The notes under the pieces were generated by a model, which saw only the letters and a list, made by a program, of their open reading frames with translations, was not told the DNA's origin and did no database searches. Positions 17,020 to 26,747 of a stretch of 64,000 bases of DNA are shown here, in pieces (position 1 is the stretch's first letter; each line of letters opens with the position of its first letter). A program made the translations under genes and the position numbers. Source of the stretch: Actinomycetota bacterium (GTDB lineage Bacteria > Actinomycetota > Actinomycetes > Nanopelagicales > Nanopelagicaceae); assembly GCA_009698815.1 (NCBI GenBank), contig WLPJ01000002.1, positions 84,637-148,636 of the forward strand. The letters run 5' to 3'.

Positions 17020-18306
17020 ATGAATTCACCAGTTACAACGACACTTCCAAAACACGATATCGCTGACGCATCACTTGCAGCCCAAGGTCGCAAAAAGATC
17101 GAATGGGCAGAACGTAATATGCCTGTACTCGCGCAGATCCGGGAACGCTTCGAGAAGTCACAGCCATTTACTGGCGTACGCATCGCAGCATGTATGCACG
17201 TCACTACAGAGACTGCCAACTTGATGCGCGTTCTTAAAGCTGGTGGAGCAGAAATCGCACTTTGTGCATCAAACCCATTGTCAACACAAGATGACACAGC
17301 CGCAGCGCTTGTTCACGAATATGGAATTTCAGTATTCGCTCGCAATGCAGTTGATCGTGACGGTTACTACTCACACATCAATGCTGCACTCGATATCGAA
17401 CCTCACCAAGTATTTGATGATGGTTGCGACCTCGTTAACACTCTTCACACAACTCGTAAGGAACTTCTTCCAAATATCGCTGGTGGTTGCGAAGAGACCA
17501 CAACTGGCGTAATCCGTCTTAACCAAATGGCTAAAGATGGCGCACTCACTTTCCCAATGATCGCTGTCAATGACACCGATACCAAGCACATGTTCGACAA
17601 CCGTTACGGAACAGGTCAATCAACTCTCGACGCTGTCTTCCGTGCAACTAATTTTCTTCTCGCTGGACGCATCGTCGTCGTAGCGGGATTTGGTTACTGT
17701 GGCAAGGGCGTTGCAGAACGCGCTAAGGGTATGGGCGCTGATGTTGTTGTTACTGAAATCGATCCAACAAAGGCGCTCGATGCCATGATGCAGGGATTCC
17801 GCGTCATGCCAATGCTTGATGCTGCCAAGGTTGGCGATGTATTCATTACCGTTACTGGCAATCGCGATGTATTACGTGATGAGCACTTTGCAGTTATGAA
17901 AGATGGCGCAATCATGGCTAACTCAGGCCACTTCGATATCGAAATCGATGTTGCCTGGCTTGAACAAAATTCAAAGACAAAGAATGCCAAGATGCGCCAC
18001 CAAACAGATGAGTATGTACTCGCTGATGGTCGCCGCTTACTGCTTCTAGCAGAAGGCCGTTTGGTTAACCTGGGAGCTGCAGAAGGCCACCCAGCATCAG
18101 TTATGGATATGTCATTCTCTGATCAAGCGCTAACTGCCGAATACTTAGTTAAGGAAGCAAAGAATCTTCCAGCAGGTGTTCACAACGTTCCAACTTATAT
18201 CGATAAGGAAGTTGCTAGCCTGAAGTTGATTTCAATGGGTGGACGAATCGATACCTTAACTCCAGCTCAAGATATGTACCTGAACTCTTGGGAGCACGGT
18301 AGCTAA
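17020..18306 (+). CDS. ahcY: Adenosylhomocysteinase
   Basis: A 428-residue NAD-dependent enzyme splitting S-adenosylhomocysteine into adenosine and homocysteine, which clears the inhibitor left by methyltransferases and feeds methionine synthesis. The NAD-binding motif [22 protein letters not shown] lies near residue 215. The substrate-site signatures [19 protein letters not shown] and NSGHFD are intact. It is of the short bacterial/archaeal type and lacks the roughly 40-residue insert of the mycobacterial enzyme. GGGAG six to seven bases before the ATG is the ribosome-binding site. mtrA overlaps its stop (TAATG); the same order, sahH then mtrAB, occurs in M. tuberculosis (Rv3248c-Rv3245c). 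Confidence 0.95.
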   Translation: MNSPVTTTLPKHDIADASLAAQGRKKIEWAERNMPVLAQIRERFEKSQPFTGVRIAACMHVTTETANLMRVLKAGGAEIALCASNPLSTQDDTAAALVHEYGISVFARNAVDRDGYYSHINAALDIEPHQVFDDGCDLVNTLHTTRKELLPNIAGGCEETTTGVIRLNQMAKDGALTFPMIAVNDTDTKHMFDNRYGTGQSTLDAVFRATNFLLAGRIVVVAGFGYCGKGVAERAKGMGADVVVTEIDPTKALDAMMQGFRVMPMLDAAKVGDVFITVTGNRDVLRDEHFAVMKDGAIMANSGHFDIEIDVAWLEQNSKTKNAKMRHQTDEYVLADGRRLLLLAEGRLVNLGAAEGHPASVMDMSFSDQALTAEYLVKEAKNLPAGVHNVPTYIDKEVASLKLISMGGRIDTLTPAQDMYLNSWEHGS

Positions 18307-18992
18307 TGACTTTAGTTATGGTCGTCGATGACGACCAGGATCTTGCGGAGATGCTCGGCATTGTTTTAACTGGTGCCGGCATCGACGTAGATTTAGTAAG
18401 TCGTGGTGATGAGGTTCTGGAGGTTTTTAGAAATAATCCTCCAGATCTTGTCCTGCTAGATGTAATGCTTCCCGGTCTTGATGGAATAGAAGTTTGTAAG
18501 TTAATTCGCGCCGAATCCATGGTGCCGATCATCATGCTTAGCGCAAAAGGCGATACCCATGATGTGGTGCTGGGATTGGAAGCGGGCGCTGATGATTACA
18601 TGGTTAAGCCATTTCGCCACGCTTCAGAATTAGTTGCTCGAATTAGAACTCGTTTGCGCCGTACCAATGCAGATGTTTCGGGGTTGCTAACAATTGGTGA
18701 TCTTTCGATAGATGTTACTGCGCACGAAATTATTCGCGGCGGCAAGAAAATTGCTCTCACCCGCTTGGAATTTGATCTCTTAGTCGCACTTGCCAAAGAA
18801 CCGGGCAGAGTCTTTTCTCGTGATGCGCTGCTCAGCGAAGTTTGGGGATATCGCCACTCAACCGATACCCGCTTAGTAAATGTACATGTACAGCGTTTGC
18901 GTTCAAAAGTTGAGCATGATCCAGAGCACCCCGCAATTGTCATGACAGTTCGCGGAGTTGGATATAAAGCTGGAGTTTCGGGCGCTTCTTAG
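18306..18992 (+). CDS. mtrA: Response regulator MtrA
   Basis: A 228-residue OmpR/PhoB-type regulator. The receiver domain has the acidic pair VVDDD, the phospho-acceptor Asp in LVLLDVMLPG near residue 53 and the conserved Lys in MVKPF. The winged-helix DNA-binding domain contains TRLEFDLLVALAKEPGRVFSRDALL and ends RTVNVHVQRLRSK-like and VRGVGYK. MtrA links cell-wall turnover, division and replication control in actinobacteria. Identification rests on the ahcY-mtrA-mtrB order as well as sequence. It overlaps ahcY by one base and is followed one base later by mtrB. Confidence 0.92.
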   Translation: MTLVMVVDDDQDLAEMLGIVLTGAGIDVDLVSRGDEVLEVFRNNPPDLVLLDVMLPGLDGIEVCKLIRAESMVPIIMLSAKGDTHDVVLGLEAGADDYMVKPFRHASELVARIRTRLRRTNADVSGLLTIGDLSIDVTAHEIIRGGKKIALTRLEFDLLVALAKEPGRVFSRDALLSEVWGYRHSTDTRLVNVHVQRLRSKVEHDPEHPAIVMTVRGVGYKAGVSGAS

Positions 18993-18993
18993 A

Positions 18994-20568
18994 ATGAACC
19001 GCATAGTTAAGAAAGTCAGAACTTCGCTGGCTTCTAAAGTTATCGTTTCAACAGTTCTGCTCTCGCTAGGCGTTGTTTGGATAACCGGATCTGCCCTGTA
19101 CTCGCAATTATCTGCCGGCGTAAAGCAGGTAAATCTCGAAACGTCTCTAGCTGAGGCACGTTCCTCATTTTTCAATGCGCAGTATCAGTTCTTATTGGTA
19201 GACGGGGCCAAAAATTCAATTATCACTAAGACCGTGCAAGAAATCATTATCTCTTCAACGGCAGTCAGTCTTAATCAGGACCGCAAGTCCATCTTTTTAA
19301 GTCGTATTGGTTCTGTCCTTGATTCTGGTTCAAAAGTTGTGGCAATTGACTACAGCACCGTAACTGACGAGCTGGATGTCTCATCATTTCCCACCGAATT
19401 ACGCAAGCGAGTTCGGGCTAGTGATCTAGTCGAATATCAATATGCCACAGTTAGTTATAAGAATCGCGCAGATGCAGACGTTTTAATAGCAGGTCGCAGA
19501 ATTGCGATTCCTGATTCTGGAAACTATGAGATGTACTTTGTTTATTCACTAACCAACCAGAATACAACTCTGGCGCTGATAACTAACTCATTGCTAGTAA
19601 CCGGCTTAGCCCTGCTATTTCTAATCGGTTTAATCACCTGGCTTGTTGTGCGACAAGTTGTAAAGCCGGTGCGCGAAGCCGCTCGTATCGCTCAACAATT
19701 TACTGAAGGTGATTTCACACAGCGCATGCAAGTCGAGAGCTCTGATGAAATTGCCACCTTAGGTACTGCATTTAACGACATGGCGCTCTCCTTGGAGTCG
19801 CAGATTTCCCGATTAGAGAATTTATCTCGCGTCCAGCAACGATTTGTCTCTGACGTTTCCCATGAGCTGCGCACCCCACTAACGACGTTGCGAATGGCAT
19901 CAGAAGTTATCTATGGCCAGCGCGAAAACTTTGATCCCACTATTGCGCGAAGTTCTGAATTACTTGTCGCACAGCTAGACCGATTCGAAGGTCTGCTGGA
20001 AGATCTACTTGAGATCAGTCGATTCGACGCTGAAGTTGCAGTGCTTGAACCAGCAGACTTTGACCTAGTTGGTCTAATTAAGCGTTGCATGGCGGATTTG
20101 CTTGGTAATGAAAATGACCAGCAATCAGTGATCAACATTGAGCACGAGACTGAGCAGGTAATGATCAAGGCAGATATTCGCCGCGTCGAGCGAATTATGC
20201 GCAATTTGCTATCTAATGCCTTAGATCATGCGGAAGATAAACCAGTAGATGTAAGGATTATCTCGACAAGTACAGAAGTTGGTGTCGGAGTTCGCGATCA
20301 TGGCCCCGGAATTGAACCTTCGGTTCTCTCGCGGGTATTTGATCGTTTTTGGCGTGCGGATCCTTCGCGTGCTCGAGTACGCGGTGGCACTGGACTTGGA
20401 CTATCGATCGCACTGGAAGATGCGCGCCTACATAATGGTGAACTAGATGCTTGGGGCGCACCAGGTTTCGGCGCACATTTTGTGATGACCTTGCCACGAA
20501 TTGCTGGTGAGCAAATTAGCGGACGCCCAATTCGCTCACAACCATTTGACTATCCTCAGACCGATTAA
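18994..20568 (+). CDS. mtrB: Sensor histidine kinase MtrB
   Basis: A 524-residue membrane kinase, partner of MtrA. It has an N-terminal helix (residues about 15-35), an extracytoplasmic sensor of about 155 residues, a second helix near 205-225 followed by a HAMP domain, the phospho-acceptor motif FVSDVSHELRTPLTTLRM, and an ATPase domain with NLLSNALDHA (N box), VRDHGPGI (G1) and GGTGLGLSI (G2). The ATG at 18994, one base after the mtrA stop, is preferred to an upstream in-frame TTG-like start inside mtrA because it leaves the usual short cytoplasmic lead. The lipoprotein gene lpqB, which normally follows and modulates MtrB, is absent here. Confidence 0.92.
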   Translation: MNRIVKKVRTSLASKVIVSTVLLSLGVVWITGSALYSQLSAGVKQVNLETSLAEARSSFFNAQYQFLLVDGAKNSIITKTVQEIIISSTAVSLNQDRKSIFLSRIGSVLDSGSKVVAIDYSTVTDELDVSSFPTELRKRVRASDLVEYQYATVSYKNRADADVLIAGRRIAIPDSGNYEMYFVYSLTNQNTTLALITNSLLVTGLALLFLIGLITWLVVRQVVKPVREAARIAQQFTEGDFTQRMQVESSDEIATLGTAFNDMALSLESQISRLENLSRVQQRFVSDVSHELRTPLTTLRMASEVIYGQRENFDPTIARSSELLVAQLDRFEGLLEDLLEISRFDAEVAVLEPADFDLVGLIKRCMADLLGNENDQQSVINIEHETEQVMIKADIRRVERIMRNLLSNALDHAEDKPVDVRIISTSTEVGVGVRDHGPGIEPSVLSRVFDRFWRADPSRARVRGGTGLGLSIALEDARLHNGELDAWGAPGFGAHFVMTLPRIAGEQISGRPIRSQPFDYPQTD

Positions 20569-20608
20569 AAACGCTTTAGATTTCTAGCCTTTGTTGCAGG
20601 ATTCGGCA

Positions 20609-21292
20609 ATGAAGAAATCTGCAGTCAAGAATTTAGCTGACTTAATCTTTCCATCTAGATGTATTGGTTGTTCCCAACTTGGAATTTCAATTTGTTCAAA
20701 TTGCAGAAGCAGTTGGCATCCCCATATTTATCTCCGTGAAGTCAGCGTGGAAGGTTGCAATTATCCGGTTGTTTCTTCAGTTCAATATTCGCCGGTGGCT
20801 TCACGAGTTTTACTTAGCGCGAAAGAGTCAAATATTGCAGATGCAGACAAGTTGCTCATTGACGCAATTTCTCACTCGCTCAGCCATTTCATAAAACGTT
20901 TTGGAGGCAGGACTTTGGTTCCAATTCCCTCTTGCCGATCTGCCACAAGAAAGCGCGGCCGCAATTTTCTCAGCGAAATTACCTCAGAAGTTGTCAGAAT
21001 TTCTGAAAATGAAATCTCATTCATTGATACACAATTATTAGTACATTCCAGAGGCGTTAAAGATCAATCTGCACTTAACTCAAAGCAACGACACTCAAAT
21101 GTTTCGGGCGCCTTAGCTGTACCTAGCAAGTTCAAACCCAGAATCGGCGATGGGAATATTGGGCCACTGATCATTGTTGATGATCTAATAACCACGGGGG
21201 CGACCCTGGCCGAAGCGATAAGGGCTTTGCGCACCGCAGGTTTTGAGGTCAAAGGCGCGGTAACAGGTGCAGTTGCCAAACCCCTACGATAA
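20609..21292 (+). CDS. ComF-family phosphoribosyltransferase-like protein
   Basis: A 227-residue ComF/GntX protein. The N-terminus carries the zinc-finger pair CIGCSQLGISICSNC, and the C-terminal half is a type I PRTase domain with the PRPP loop LIIVDDLITTGATL and the RKRGRNF segment. ComF proteins are linked to DNA uptake in naturally competent bacteria but occur widely without competence; M. tuberculosis Rv3242c is in the same position before secA. The ATG at 20609 was chosen over an upstream TTG. Unlike in mycobacteria, the hpf gene does not lie between it and secA. Confidence 0.85.
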   Translation: MKKSAVKNLADLIFPSRCIGCSQLGISICSNCRSSWHPHIYLREVSVEGCNYPVVSSVQYSPVASRVLLSAKESNIADADKLLIDAISHSLSHFIKRFGGRTLVPIPSCRSATRKRGRNFLSEITSEVVRISENEISFIDTQLLVHSRGVKDQSALNSKQRHSNVSGALAVPSKFKPRIGDGNIGPLIIVDDLITTGATLAEAIRALRTAGFEVKGAVTGAVAKPLR

Positions 21293-21320
21293 GGGGGTTG
21301 ATTTTAGAATGGGAGCGTAA

Positions 21321-23993
21321 ATGTCGAAGATTGTTGATCGGATCATGCGAGCAGGCGAAGGAAAAATTCTTCGCGATCTCAGCAAGGTTGTAGATCAAGT
21401 CAACGCATTTGAGCCTCTGATTTCTCCGCTCTCTGATGAGAGTTTGCGAGCAAAGACAGCCGAATTCAAATCTCGATATGCAGGCGGTGAGAGCCTTGAT
21501 GATTTACTAGCCGAAGCATTCGCAGTTATTCGCGAAGCAGCCAAAAGAACTCTCGGCCAACGTCATTACGATGTTCAGATTATGGGTGGAGCCGCACTTC
21601 ACCGTGGCAATATCGCGGAAATGCGCACCGGTGAAGGAAAGACTTTGGTGGCCACACTTCCGTCTTACCTAAATGCGCTCGCTGGCCGCGGTGTTCACGT
21701 AGTCACAGTTAATGATTATCTCGCCGAACGCGATAGCGAATGGATGGGGCGTATTCACCGCTTCTTAGGTTTAAGTGTTGGCGTAATCGTAAATAGCATG
21801 ACCCCGGCCGAACGTCGCGCTGCGTATAACTCTGATATTACATATGGCACAAATAATGAATTCGGTTTTGATTATTTGCGTGACAACATGGCTTGGTCTC
21901 TCGAAGATTGCGTTCAGCGCGATCACTTTTTCGCAGTAGTTGACGAAGTTGACTCCATTTTGATCGATGAGGCGAGAACTCCTTTGATCATCAGCGGCCC
22001 AGCTGATAAAGCAACTAAGTGGTACGTCGAGTTTGCCAATATTGCAGATAAATTACAACGCAATACTCACTACGAAGTAGATGAGAAGAAAAAGACTGTT
22101 GGAATCCTAGAAGATGGTGTTTCCAAAGTCGAAGAGCTGCTAAAGATTGAAAACCTTTATGAAGCAGCAAACACAACGCTAATTGGTTACTTAAACAACT
22201 CTGTGCGCGCCAAGGAACTTTTTAAGCGAGATAAAGATTATGTTGTCATGAATGGCGAACTTCTAATCGTTGACGAGCACACTGGCCGCATGTTGGCTGG
22301 TCGCCGTTACAGTGATGGTCTTCACCAAGCTCTCGAAGCTAAAGAGCGCATTGATATTAAAGATGAAAACCAGACGCTAGCCACAATTACTTTGCAGAAC
22401 TACTTCCGCTTATACGAAAAGATTTCAGGTATGACCGGTACTGCGATGACAGAAGCATCTGAATTCCATCAGATCTACAGACTTGGCGTGGTTCCAATCC
22501 CAACCAACCGCCCAATGCAGCGCTTGGATCAGGCAGATCTGGTCTATAAAACCGAACTCGGCAAATTTATGGCAGTTACTAAAGATATTGTCGAGCGTCA
22601 TCGCAAGGGCCAGCCAGTTCTTGTCGGAACTGTTTCAGTTGAAAAATCTGAAGAACTTTCTGCCTTGCTTAAGAAATCTGGCATTCCTCACGAAGTTCTA
22701 AATGCTAAACATCACGAACGCGAAGCATCAATCATCGCGCGCGCTGGTGTCGCGGGCGCAGTTACCGTTGCTACAAATATGGCAGGTCGCGGAACAGACA
22801 TCATGCTCGGCGGAAACCCCGAATTTATGGCCGACTTCGAACTACATGCTCGTGGCCTTTCCCCGGTTGATAATCCAACTGAATACGAAGCAGCATGGCC
22901 AGATGAAATTGCTAAACAGAAGGCCGCCGTTGCAAAGGGTCACGAAGATGTGGTCGCCTTCGGTGGGCTTTACGTTCTCGGCACTGAACGTCACGAATCT
23001 CGTCGTATCGATAACCAGCTGCGCGGTCGCTCTGGTCGCCAAGGTGATCCAGGTGAATCTCGCTTCTATCTCTCTTTACAAGATGAGCTAATGCGCCGCT
23101 TTAATTCGGGCTTAGTTGAACGTTTCTTATCTGCTGCAGGTCTGCCAGATGATGAACCTATCGAATCCAAAATGGTCAGTAATGCAATTCGCTCAGCCCA
23201 GACTCAAGTTGAAGCCCAAAACTTTGAAATCCGTAAAAATGTTTTAAAGTATGACGATGTCATGAACCGCCAGCGCGAAGTTATTTACGGTGAGCGCCGC
23301 TTGGTTCTAGAAGGTGAAGATATTTCACCCCAAGTTCAAACATTTTTGGCCGATACCTTGGTTGCCTACGTTAACGCCGAAACCACGCAAGGCTTTGGTG
23401 AGGATTGGGATCTAGATCGGCTCTGGCAGGCTTTAAAACTGGTCTATCCAATCTCGTTTACTCCCGATGAGCTAATTGCCAAAGTTGGCTCACGCGCAGC
23501 GATTGATTCAGAATATTTGTCAGCTCAAATTTTGGAAGATGCCACAGTTGCATATGAAAAGCGCCAATCAGATCTTGGTGTCGAAGTCATGCGCGAACTT
23601 GAGCGAAAAGTATTGCTCTCTGTATTAGATCGTAAATGGCGCGAACATCTCTATGAGATGGATTATTTGCAAGAAGGCATTGGTCTGCGCGCAATGGCGC
23701 AGCGCGATCCGCTCGTTGAATACCAACGCGAAGGCTACGAACTATTTTCTGCGATGATGGATGGAATTAAGGAAGAGCTTGCTAGTTTGGTATTTAACGT
23801 TCAGGTATCTGTTGAAGGCGATGGATCTGAAGTAAAGGCTGCCGGTATTTCAGAGAAGCCAACAAACGTTGCTCCGCTGCAATACACCGCCGCTGATGAA
23901 TCAGGGATTTCTAATAAGGGCGACGTTTCCAGAAATAGCCCATGTCCCTGTGGCTCAGGTAAGAAATACAAACGATGCCACGGTGGTGCTTAA
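21321..23993 (+). CDS. secA: Preprotein translocase ATPase SecA
   Basis: An 890-residue motor of the Sec export pathway acting at SecYEG. Motifs seen are [14 protein letters not shown] (Walker A), [16 protein letters not shown] (Walker B region), the helicase segment MAGRGTDI, and the arginine-rich [18 protein letters not shown]. The C-terminal zinc domain [14 protein letters not shown] is complete, so this is the housekeeping SecA1-type protein able to bind SecB-like partners or lipids. A GGGAG ribosome-binding site precedes the ATG and TAGAAT lies ten bases upstream, giving a very short leader. The stop codon overlaps the end of the convergent Rv3235-family gene by four bases. The exported proteins from 46 kb onward depend on it. 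Confidence 0.97.
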   Translation: MSKIVDRIMRAGEGKILRDLSKVVDQVNAFEPLISPLSDESLRAKTAEFKSRYAGGESLDDLLAEAFAVIREAAKRTLGQRHYDVQIMGGAALHRGNIAEMRTGEGKTLVATLPSYLNALAGRGVHVVTVNDYLAERDSEWMGRIHRFLGLSVGVIVNSMTPAERRAAYNSDITYGTNNEFGFDYLRDNMAWSLEDCVQRDHFFAVVDEVDSILIDEARTPLIISGPADKATKWYVEFANIADKLQRNTHYEVDEKKKTVGILEDGVSKVEELLKIENLYEAANTTLIGYLNNSVRAKELFKRDKDYVVMNGELLIVDEHTGRMLAGRRYSDGLHQALEAKERIDIKDENQTLATITLQNYFRLYEKISGMTGTAMTEASEFHQIYRLGVVPIPTNRPMQRLDQADLVYKTELGKFMAVTKDIVERHRKGQPVLVGTVSVEKSEELSALLKKSGIPHEVLNAKHHEREASIIARAGVAGAVTVATNMAGRGTDIMLGGNPEFMADFELHARGLSPVDNPTEYEAAWPDEIAKQKAAVAKGHEDVVAFGGLYVLGTERHESRRIDNQLRGRSGRQGDPGESRFYLSLQDELMRRFNSGLVERFLSAAGLPDDEPIESKMVSNAIRSAQTQVEAQNFEIRKNVLKYDDVMNRQREVIYGERRLVLEGEDISPQVQTFLADTLVAYVNAETTQGFGEDWDLDRLWQALKLVYPISFTPDELIAKVGSRAAIDSEYLSAQILEDATVAYEKRQSDLGVEVMRELERKVLLSVLDRKWREHLYEMDYLQEGIGLRAMAQRDPLVEYQREGYELFSAMMDGIKEELASLVFNVQVSVEGDGSEVKAAGISEKPTNVAPLQYTAADESGISNKGDVSRNSPCPCGSGKKYKRCHGGA

Positions 23994-24529
23994 AGTAATT
24001 TAAGTTCAGTGCATAACCAGCGCTGATCAACGCCTTCAAATCTAATAACCATGGCGCGTAGCCTCTCACCATAACGAACCGTCACCGTCGATTCACAAAT
24101 ACCATCAAGTGGTTGGCTCTGATGAATACTTCTGATCCGTCCGATCTCTTTCTGACTTCCAACCTGCTTAAGTAACTGCATATAAATATGGCGATGACAA
24201 CGAGATATCAACTGTGCTGGCTGGCGCCGGCCAGCCCAAATTTCAATAACACTTACTGCAAATTTCATTGTCCAGGTATGTAGTTCGGGTAACTCTTGCG
24301 CCGATGTCGGTACCGGTTCAAAACCCGGTTCGTATTCTTCTCCGAAACTGGTGGGCACTAGATATAACTTGGCTTCTTGAGGCGGAAGGGGAGTGGCTCT
24401 GCGTTTGGCTGCGATTTCAGAGAGCGAATAGAGATCTAACTGTGGATGGCTCCACATCGCGGGATCTTCATTGCTAGAAACTAATTGCAGGGTTTGCTTC
24501 ATAGGAAGTGGTATGAATTGTGTTGTCAT
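23990..24529 (-). CDS. Rv3235 family protein
   Basis: A 179-residue protein with a variable N-terminus and a conserved C-terminal half: [16 protein letters not shown], then [20 protein letters not shown] and [10 protein letters not shown]. This pattern defines the Rv3235 family of actinobacteria, which always lies near secA. No catalytic residues or membrane helices are visible and the function is unknown. It is convergent with secA and divergent from the SAF-domain gene, with a 124-base gap that shows no clear promoter box. Confidence 0.8.
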   Translation of the reverse strand: MTTQFIPLPMKQTLQLVSSNEDPAMWSHPQLDLYSLSEIAAKRRATPLPPQEAKLYLVPTSFGEEYEPGFEPVPTSAQELPELHTWTMKFAVSVIEIWAGRRQPAQLISRCHRHIYMQLLKQVGSQKEIGRIRSIHQSQPLDGICESTVTVRYGERLRAMVIRFEGVDQRWLCTELKLL

Positions 24530-24653
24530 GGGCGCACTTTCGTATCAGTCACCTCTGCAATCATCATCTGCAAGGTTGAAAGCAACTCATCCGCAAGGAT
24601 GACTGTGGATAGAGGGTGATGAAATCTCGCAAAATGTTCTTTGCTTCGCCACT

Positions 24654-25253
24654 ATGAATAATTCAAGTAAGGCATCGCAAACTCGTCTAGTTGTTGCAAC
24701 CTCTCTCTTTGCAGCAGCGCTAATTTCTGCGATGGCGCTAACTGCGCTGGGGAATCAGAGCGATACATATTGGGTAGCTAGTAAAAATCTGACGCCGGGA
24801 GCGCAAATCAGCGAATCCGATCTGGCGCAAGTTCAAGTCTCGTTAGGTGAAAGCAGTAGCGATTACCTTGCCGAAGATTCATCACCGATTGGCACATATG
24901 TGCTGCATGCAATCGGAAAAGGTGAACTGATTTCCATCAACGCACTCAGTGATACCTCACGTGAGATGAGATCAGAACAGGTTCCTATTTCGGTGCGGGG
25001 CAGTGATATACCGAGCGACATTGAGCTAGGTGAGGCGATTAATATCTATTGGGTTCCCGAAGCGATGGGGATGCAGAAAGTTGACGAACCAGCTCTAGTT
25101 ATATCAGGGGCGTACTTACGTTCAATCGATCGCAAAAGTGCAAACTTCGGTACCGATGTTGCGTTGACAGTATCTGTGTTTAGCCGTGAAATTTTTGCCT
25201 TGCTAAGTGCCACGTCTACGGGTCGACTCGTCGTCGTACGTTCTAATGGATAA
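24654..25253 (+). CDS. SAF-domain membrane protein (CpaB/RcpC-like)
   Basis: A 199-residue protein with an N-terminal membrane helix (VVATSLFAAALISAMALTAL) followed by an SAF domain: YWVASKNLTPGAQISESDL is the typical opening and VLHAIGKGELISINAL the second half. SAF domains occur in CpaB/RcpC of Flp (Tad) pilus systems and in sugar-processing proteins. The gene overlaps a CpaE-like gene by eight bases, which favours the pilus-type parallel, but no tadA, secretin or Flp pilin gene is nearby. The pair near secA and whiB1 is seen in other actinobacteria. Its function here is open. Confidence 0.7.
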   Translation: MNNSSKASQTRLVVATSLFAAALISAMALTALGNQSDTYWVASKNLTPGAQISESDLAQVQVSLGESSSDYLAEDSSPIGTYVLHAIGKGELISINALSDTSREMRSEQVPISVRGSDIPSDIELGEAINIYWVPEAMGMQKVDEPALVISGAYLRSIDRKSANFGTDVALTVSVFSREIFALLSATSTGRLVVVRSNG

Positions 25254-26322
25254 CTTGGCAATACCTGCAGTAATTACTGCAATTGCAGATCCAGAATTTG
25301 AAGGAGTTGTCTCTAGCGCGTTATTTAGCCAAGGCTGGAGCGTCATCGCTAGAACACTTGATATGAACTCTTTAGAGATAGAAATCGCCAAGTGTGATGT
25401 CAGCCAAGTAATTCTTATCTACTCATCTGATCTGCCAGGAATATCGTTAGCGCGATTGCAGGAAATAACTAGAAGCGGCGTAACTCTTTTTGGTTTTGCC
25501 GATGCTGTAGGGAGCGCGCAAGGCTTGCCCGATATTTCACCCAGGCCAACTTCTTCGGCGGAACTACTGGCCTATATACGTGGAAATATTAGATCTCCGC
25601 GGCTTCGTACTCCGCTGCTGCAGCCAACGCCAAATCTGAAGGCAAGGATCATTGGAGTCGGATCGGCATCTCACTCAACTGGCAATACCGTTCTTGCGCT
25701 AAATCTTGCGCAAGAATCTGCTTTGTTAGGGCTAAAGACTCTGCTTATCGATGCAAATTTTCAAGCACCCGCAATTGCAACGTTGCTGGATTTGCGCAAA
25801 GTATCGGATGAGAACAAATGGCGCGATATATCCGAAAACTTATCTGTTTCAGAAATTACCCAACAGAAAGCAGCCGGTTTCAACGCATTGGCGATAGATG
25901 CAGCGGCATATTTCGATCTTGTTTACATCGATCTAGGAACGTTAGCCAATCTTTCGAGCGATTTAACGGACCGTAGGTGGGCCTCGCAAGTAAAGATCTG
26001 GGTGGCCAATTTGGCACAAAAAGTCATAATCACTTCAACCACTGAACTATTGCAACAGAGACGACTCAAGGACTTGCAGCAAGATCTATCCAAGATCTCG
26101 ATAACACCAAATATTTCTCTAGCGGTGCTAAGTGTGAGTGATTACAGGAAGAGAGATATCACAACGCTGACCAGCACATACCCGATGTCCCATATCTGGC
26201 AAATTCCATATGATGCCCGTGCATGTTCTCTGGCAATGAGGGAGCGGACAACGCTTGCGCAAATTAGCGCCAAATCTGCCTTACGCAAGACGTTCTTAAA
26301 TATCGCAACTCAAATTACTTAA
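25246..26322 (+). CDS. CpaE/MinD-like protein with degenerate P-loop
   Basis: A 358-residue protein: residues 1-110 form a receiver-like N-terminal domain and residues about 135-358 a MinD/ParA-fold domain, the architecture of CpaE. The Walker A position reads GVGSASHSTGNTVLALNLA, lacking both the signature lysine and the catalytic P-loop lysine, whereas later strands (TLLIDANF, LVYIDLGT) are preserved. It is probably a non-hydrolysing or atypical family member acting as a scaffold. It is translationally coupled to the SAF-domain protein by an eight-base overlap. The ATG at 25246 gives the best alignment to the family. Confidence 0.7.
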   Translation: MDNLAIPAVITAIADPEFEGVVSSALFSQGWSVIARTLDMNSLEIEIAKCDVSQVILIYSSDLPGISLARLQEITRSGVTLFGFADAVGSAQGLPDISPRPTSSAELLAYIRGNIRSPRLRTPLLQPTPNLKARIIGVGSASHSTGNTVLALNLAQESALLGLKTLLIDANFQAPAIATLLDLRKVSDENKWRDISENLSVSEITQQKAAGFNALAIDAAAYFDLVYIDLGTLANLSSDLTDRRWASQVKIWVANLAQKVIITSTTELLQQRRLKDLQQDLSKISITPNISLAVLSVSDYRKRDITTLTSTYPMSHIWQIPYDARACSLAMRERTTLAQISAKSALRKTFLNIATQIT

Positions 26323-26338
26323 CGAGCGCTTTCTCTTA

Positions 26339-26344
26339 TACCCT
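26339..26344 (+). promoter_or_regulatory. Leaderless -10 box for the DUF6912-pdtaS transcript
   Basis: TACCCT lies seven bases before the ATG at 26352, with no Shine-Dalgarno sequence between. Confidence 0.45.
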
Positions 26345-26351
26345 AGGCCTC

Positions 26352-26744
26352 ATGCGTGGGTACTTGCCAGTTACAGTTGATGAGATCGCCGATTTTATTA
26401 AAACAGGTGAAATGGAATGCGGTCCACTTTATGCTCCGACAATTAAATTTCTAACTGCCAATAACGATATGGATGACGAAGAAGGCGAATTTTCGCTCTC
26501 TATGTTGGCCGCTGATGAAGCTCTAGAAATGCGCACATCAGAGAAAAGCCCCGGCTTTATCCTGGCGCTAGAAGTTAGCGATCAACAGATTTCTGAACAT
26601 GGTGAAAATTTTGTTAATTTGAAGGACTCGGCACAGTGGGAGAGCGTGCAATGCGCCTTCTTAGTTTCCCCCGATGGTGAAGAACTCACCTGGTTTGCAA
26701 CTCAAGAAATTTCTAACTCACTCAGCGACTGGTTAAAGGCATAA
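26352..26744 (+). CDS. DUF6912 family protein
   Basis: A 130-residue acidic cytoplasmic protein that resembles the actinobacterial DUF6912 family: MRGYLPVTVDEIADFI at the start, a middle segment LSMLAADEALEM and ILALEVSD. The function is unknown. It lies three bases upstream of the sensor kinase gene and is presumably co-transcribed from a leaderless promoter. The assignment is from memory of the family pattern and the genome position rather than any catalytic motif. Confidence 0.6.
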   Translation: MRGYLPVTVDEIADFIKTGEMECGPLYAPTIKFLTANNDMDDEEGEFSLSMLAADEALEMRTSEKSPGFILALEVSDQQISEHGENFVNLKDSAQWESVQCAFLVSPDGEELTWFATQEISNSLSDWLKA

Positions 26745-26747
26745 GCG

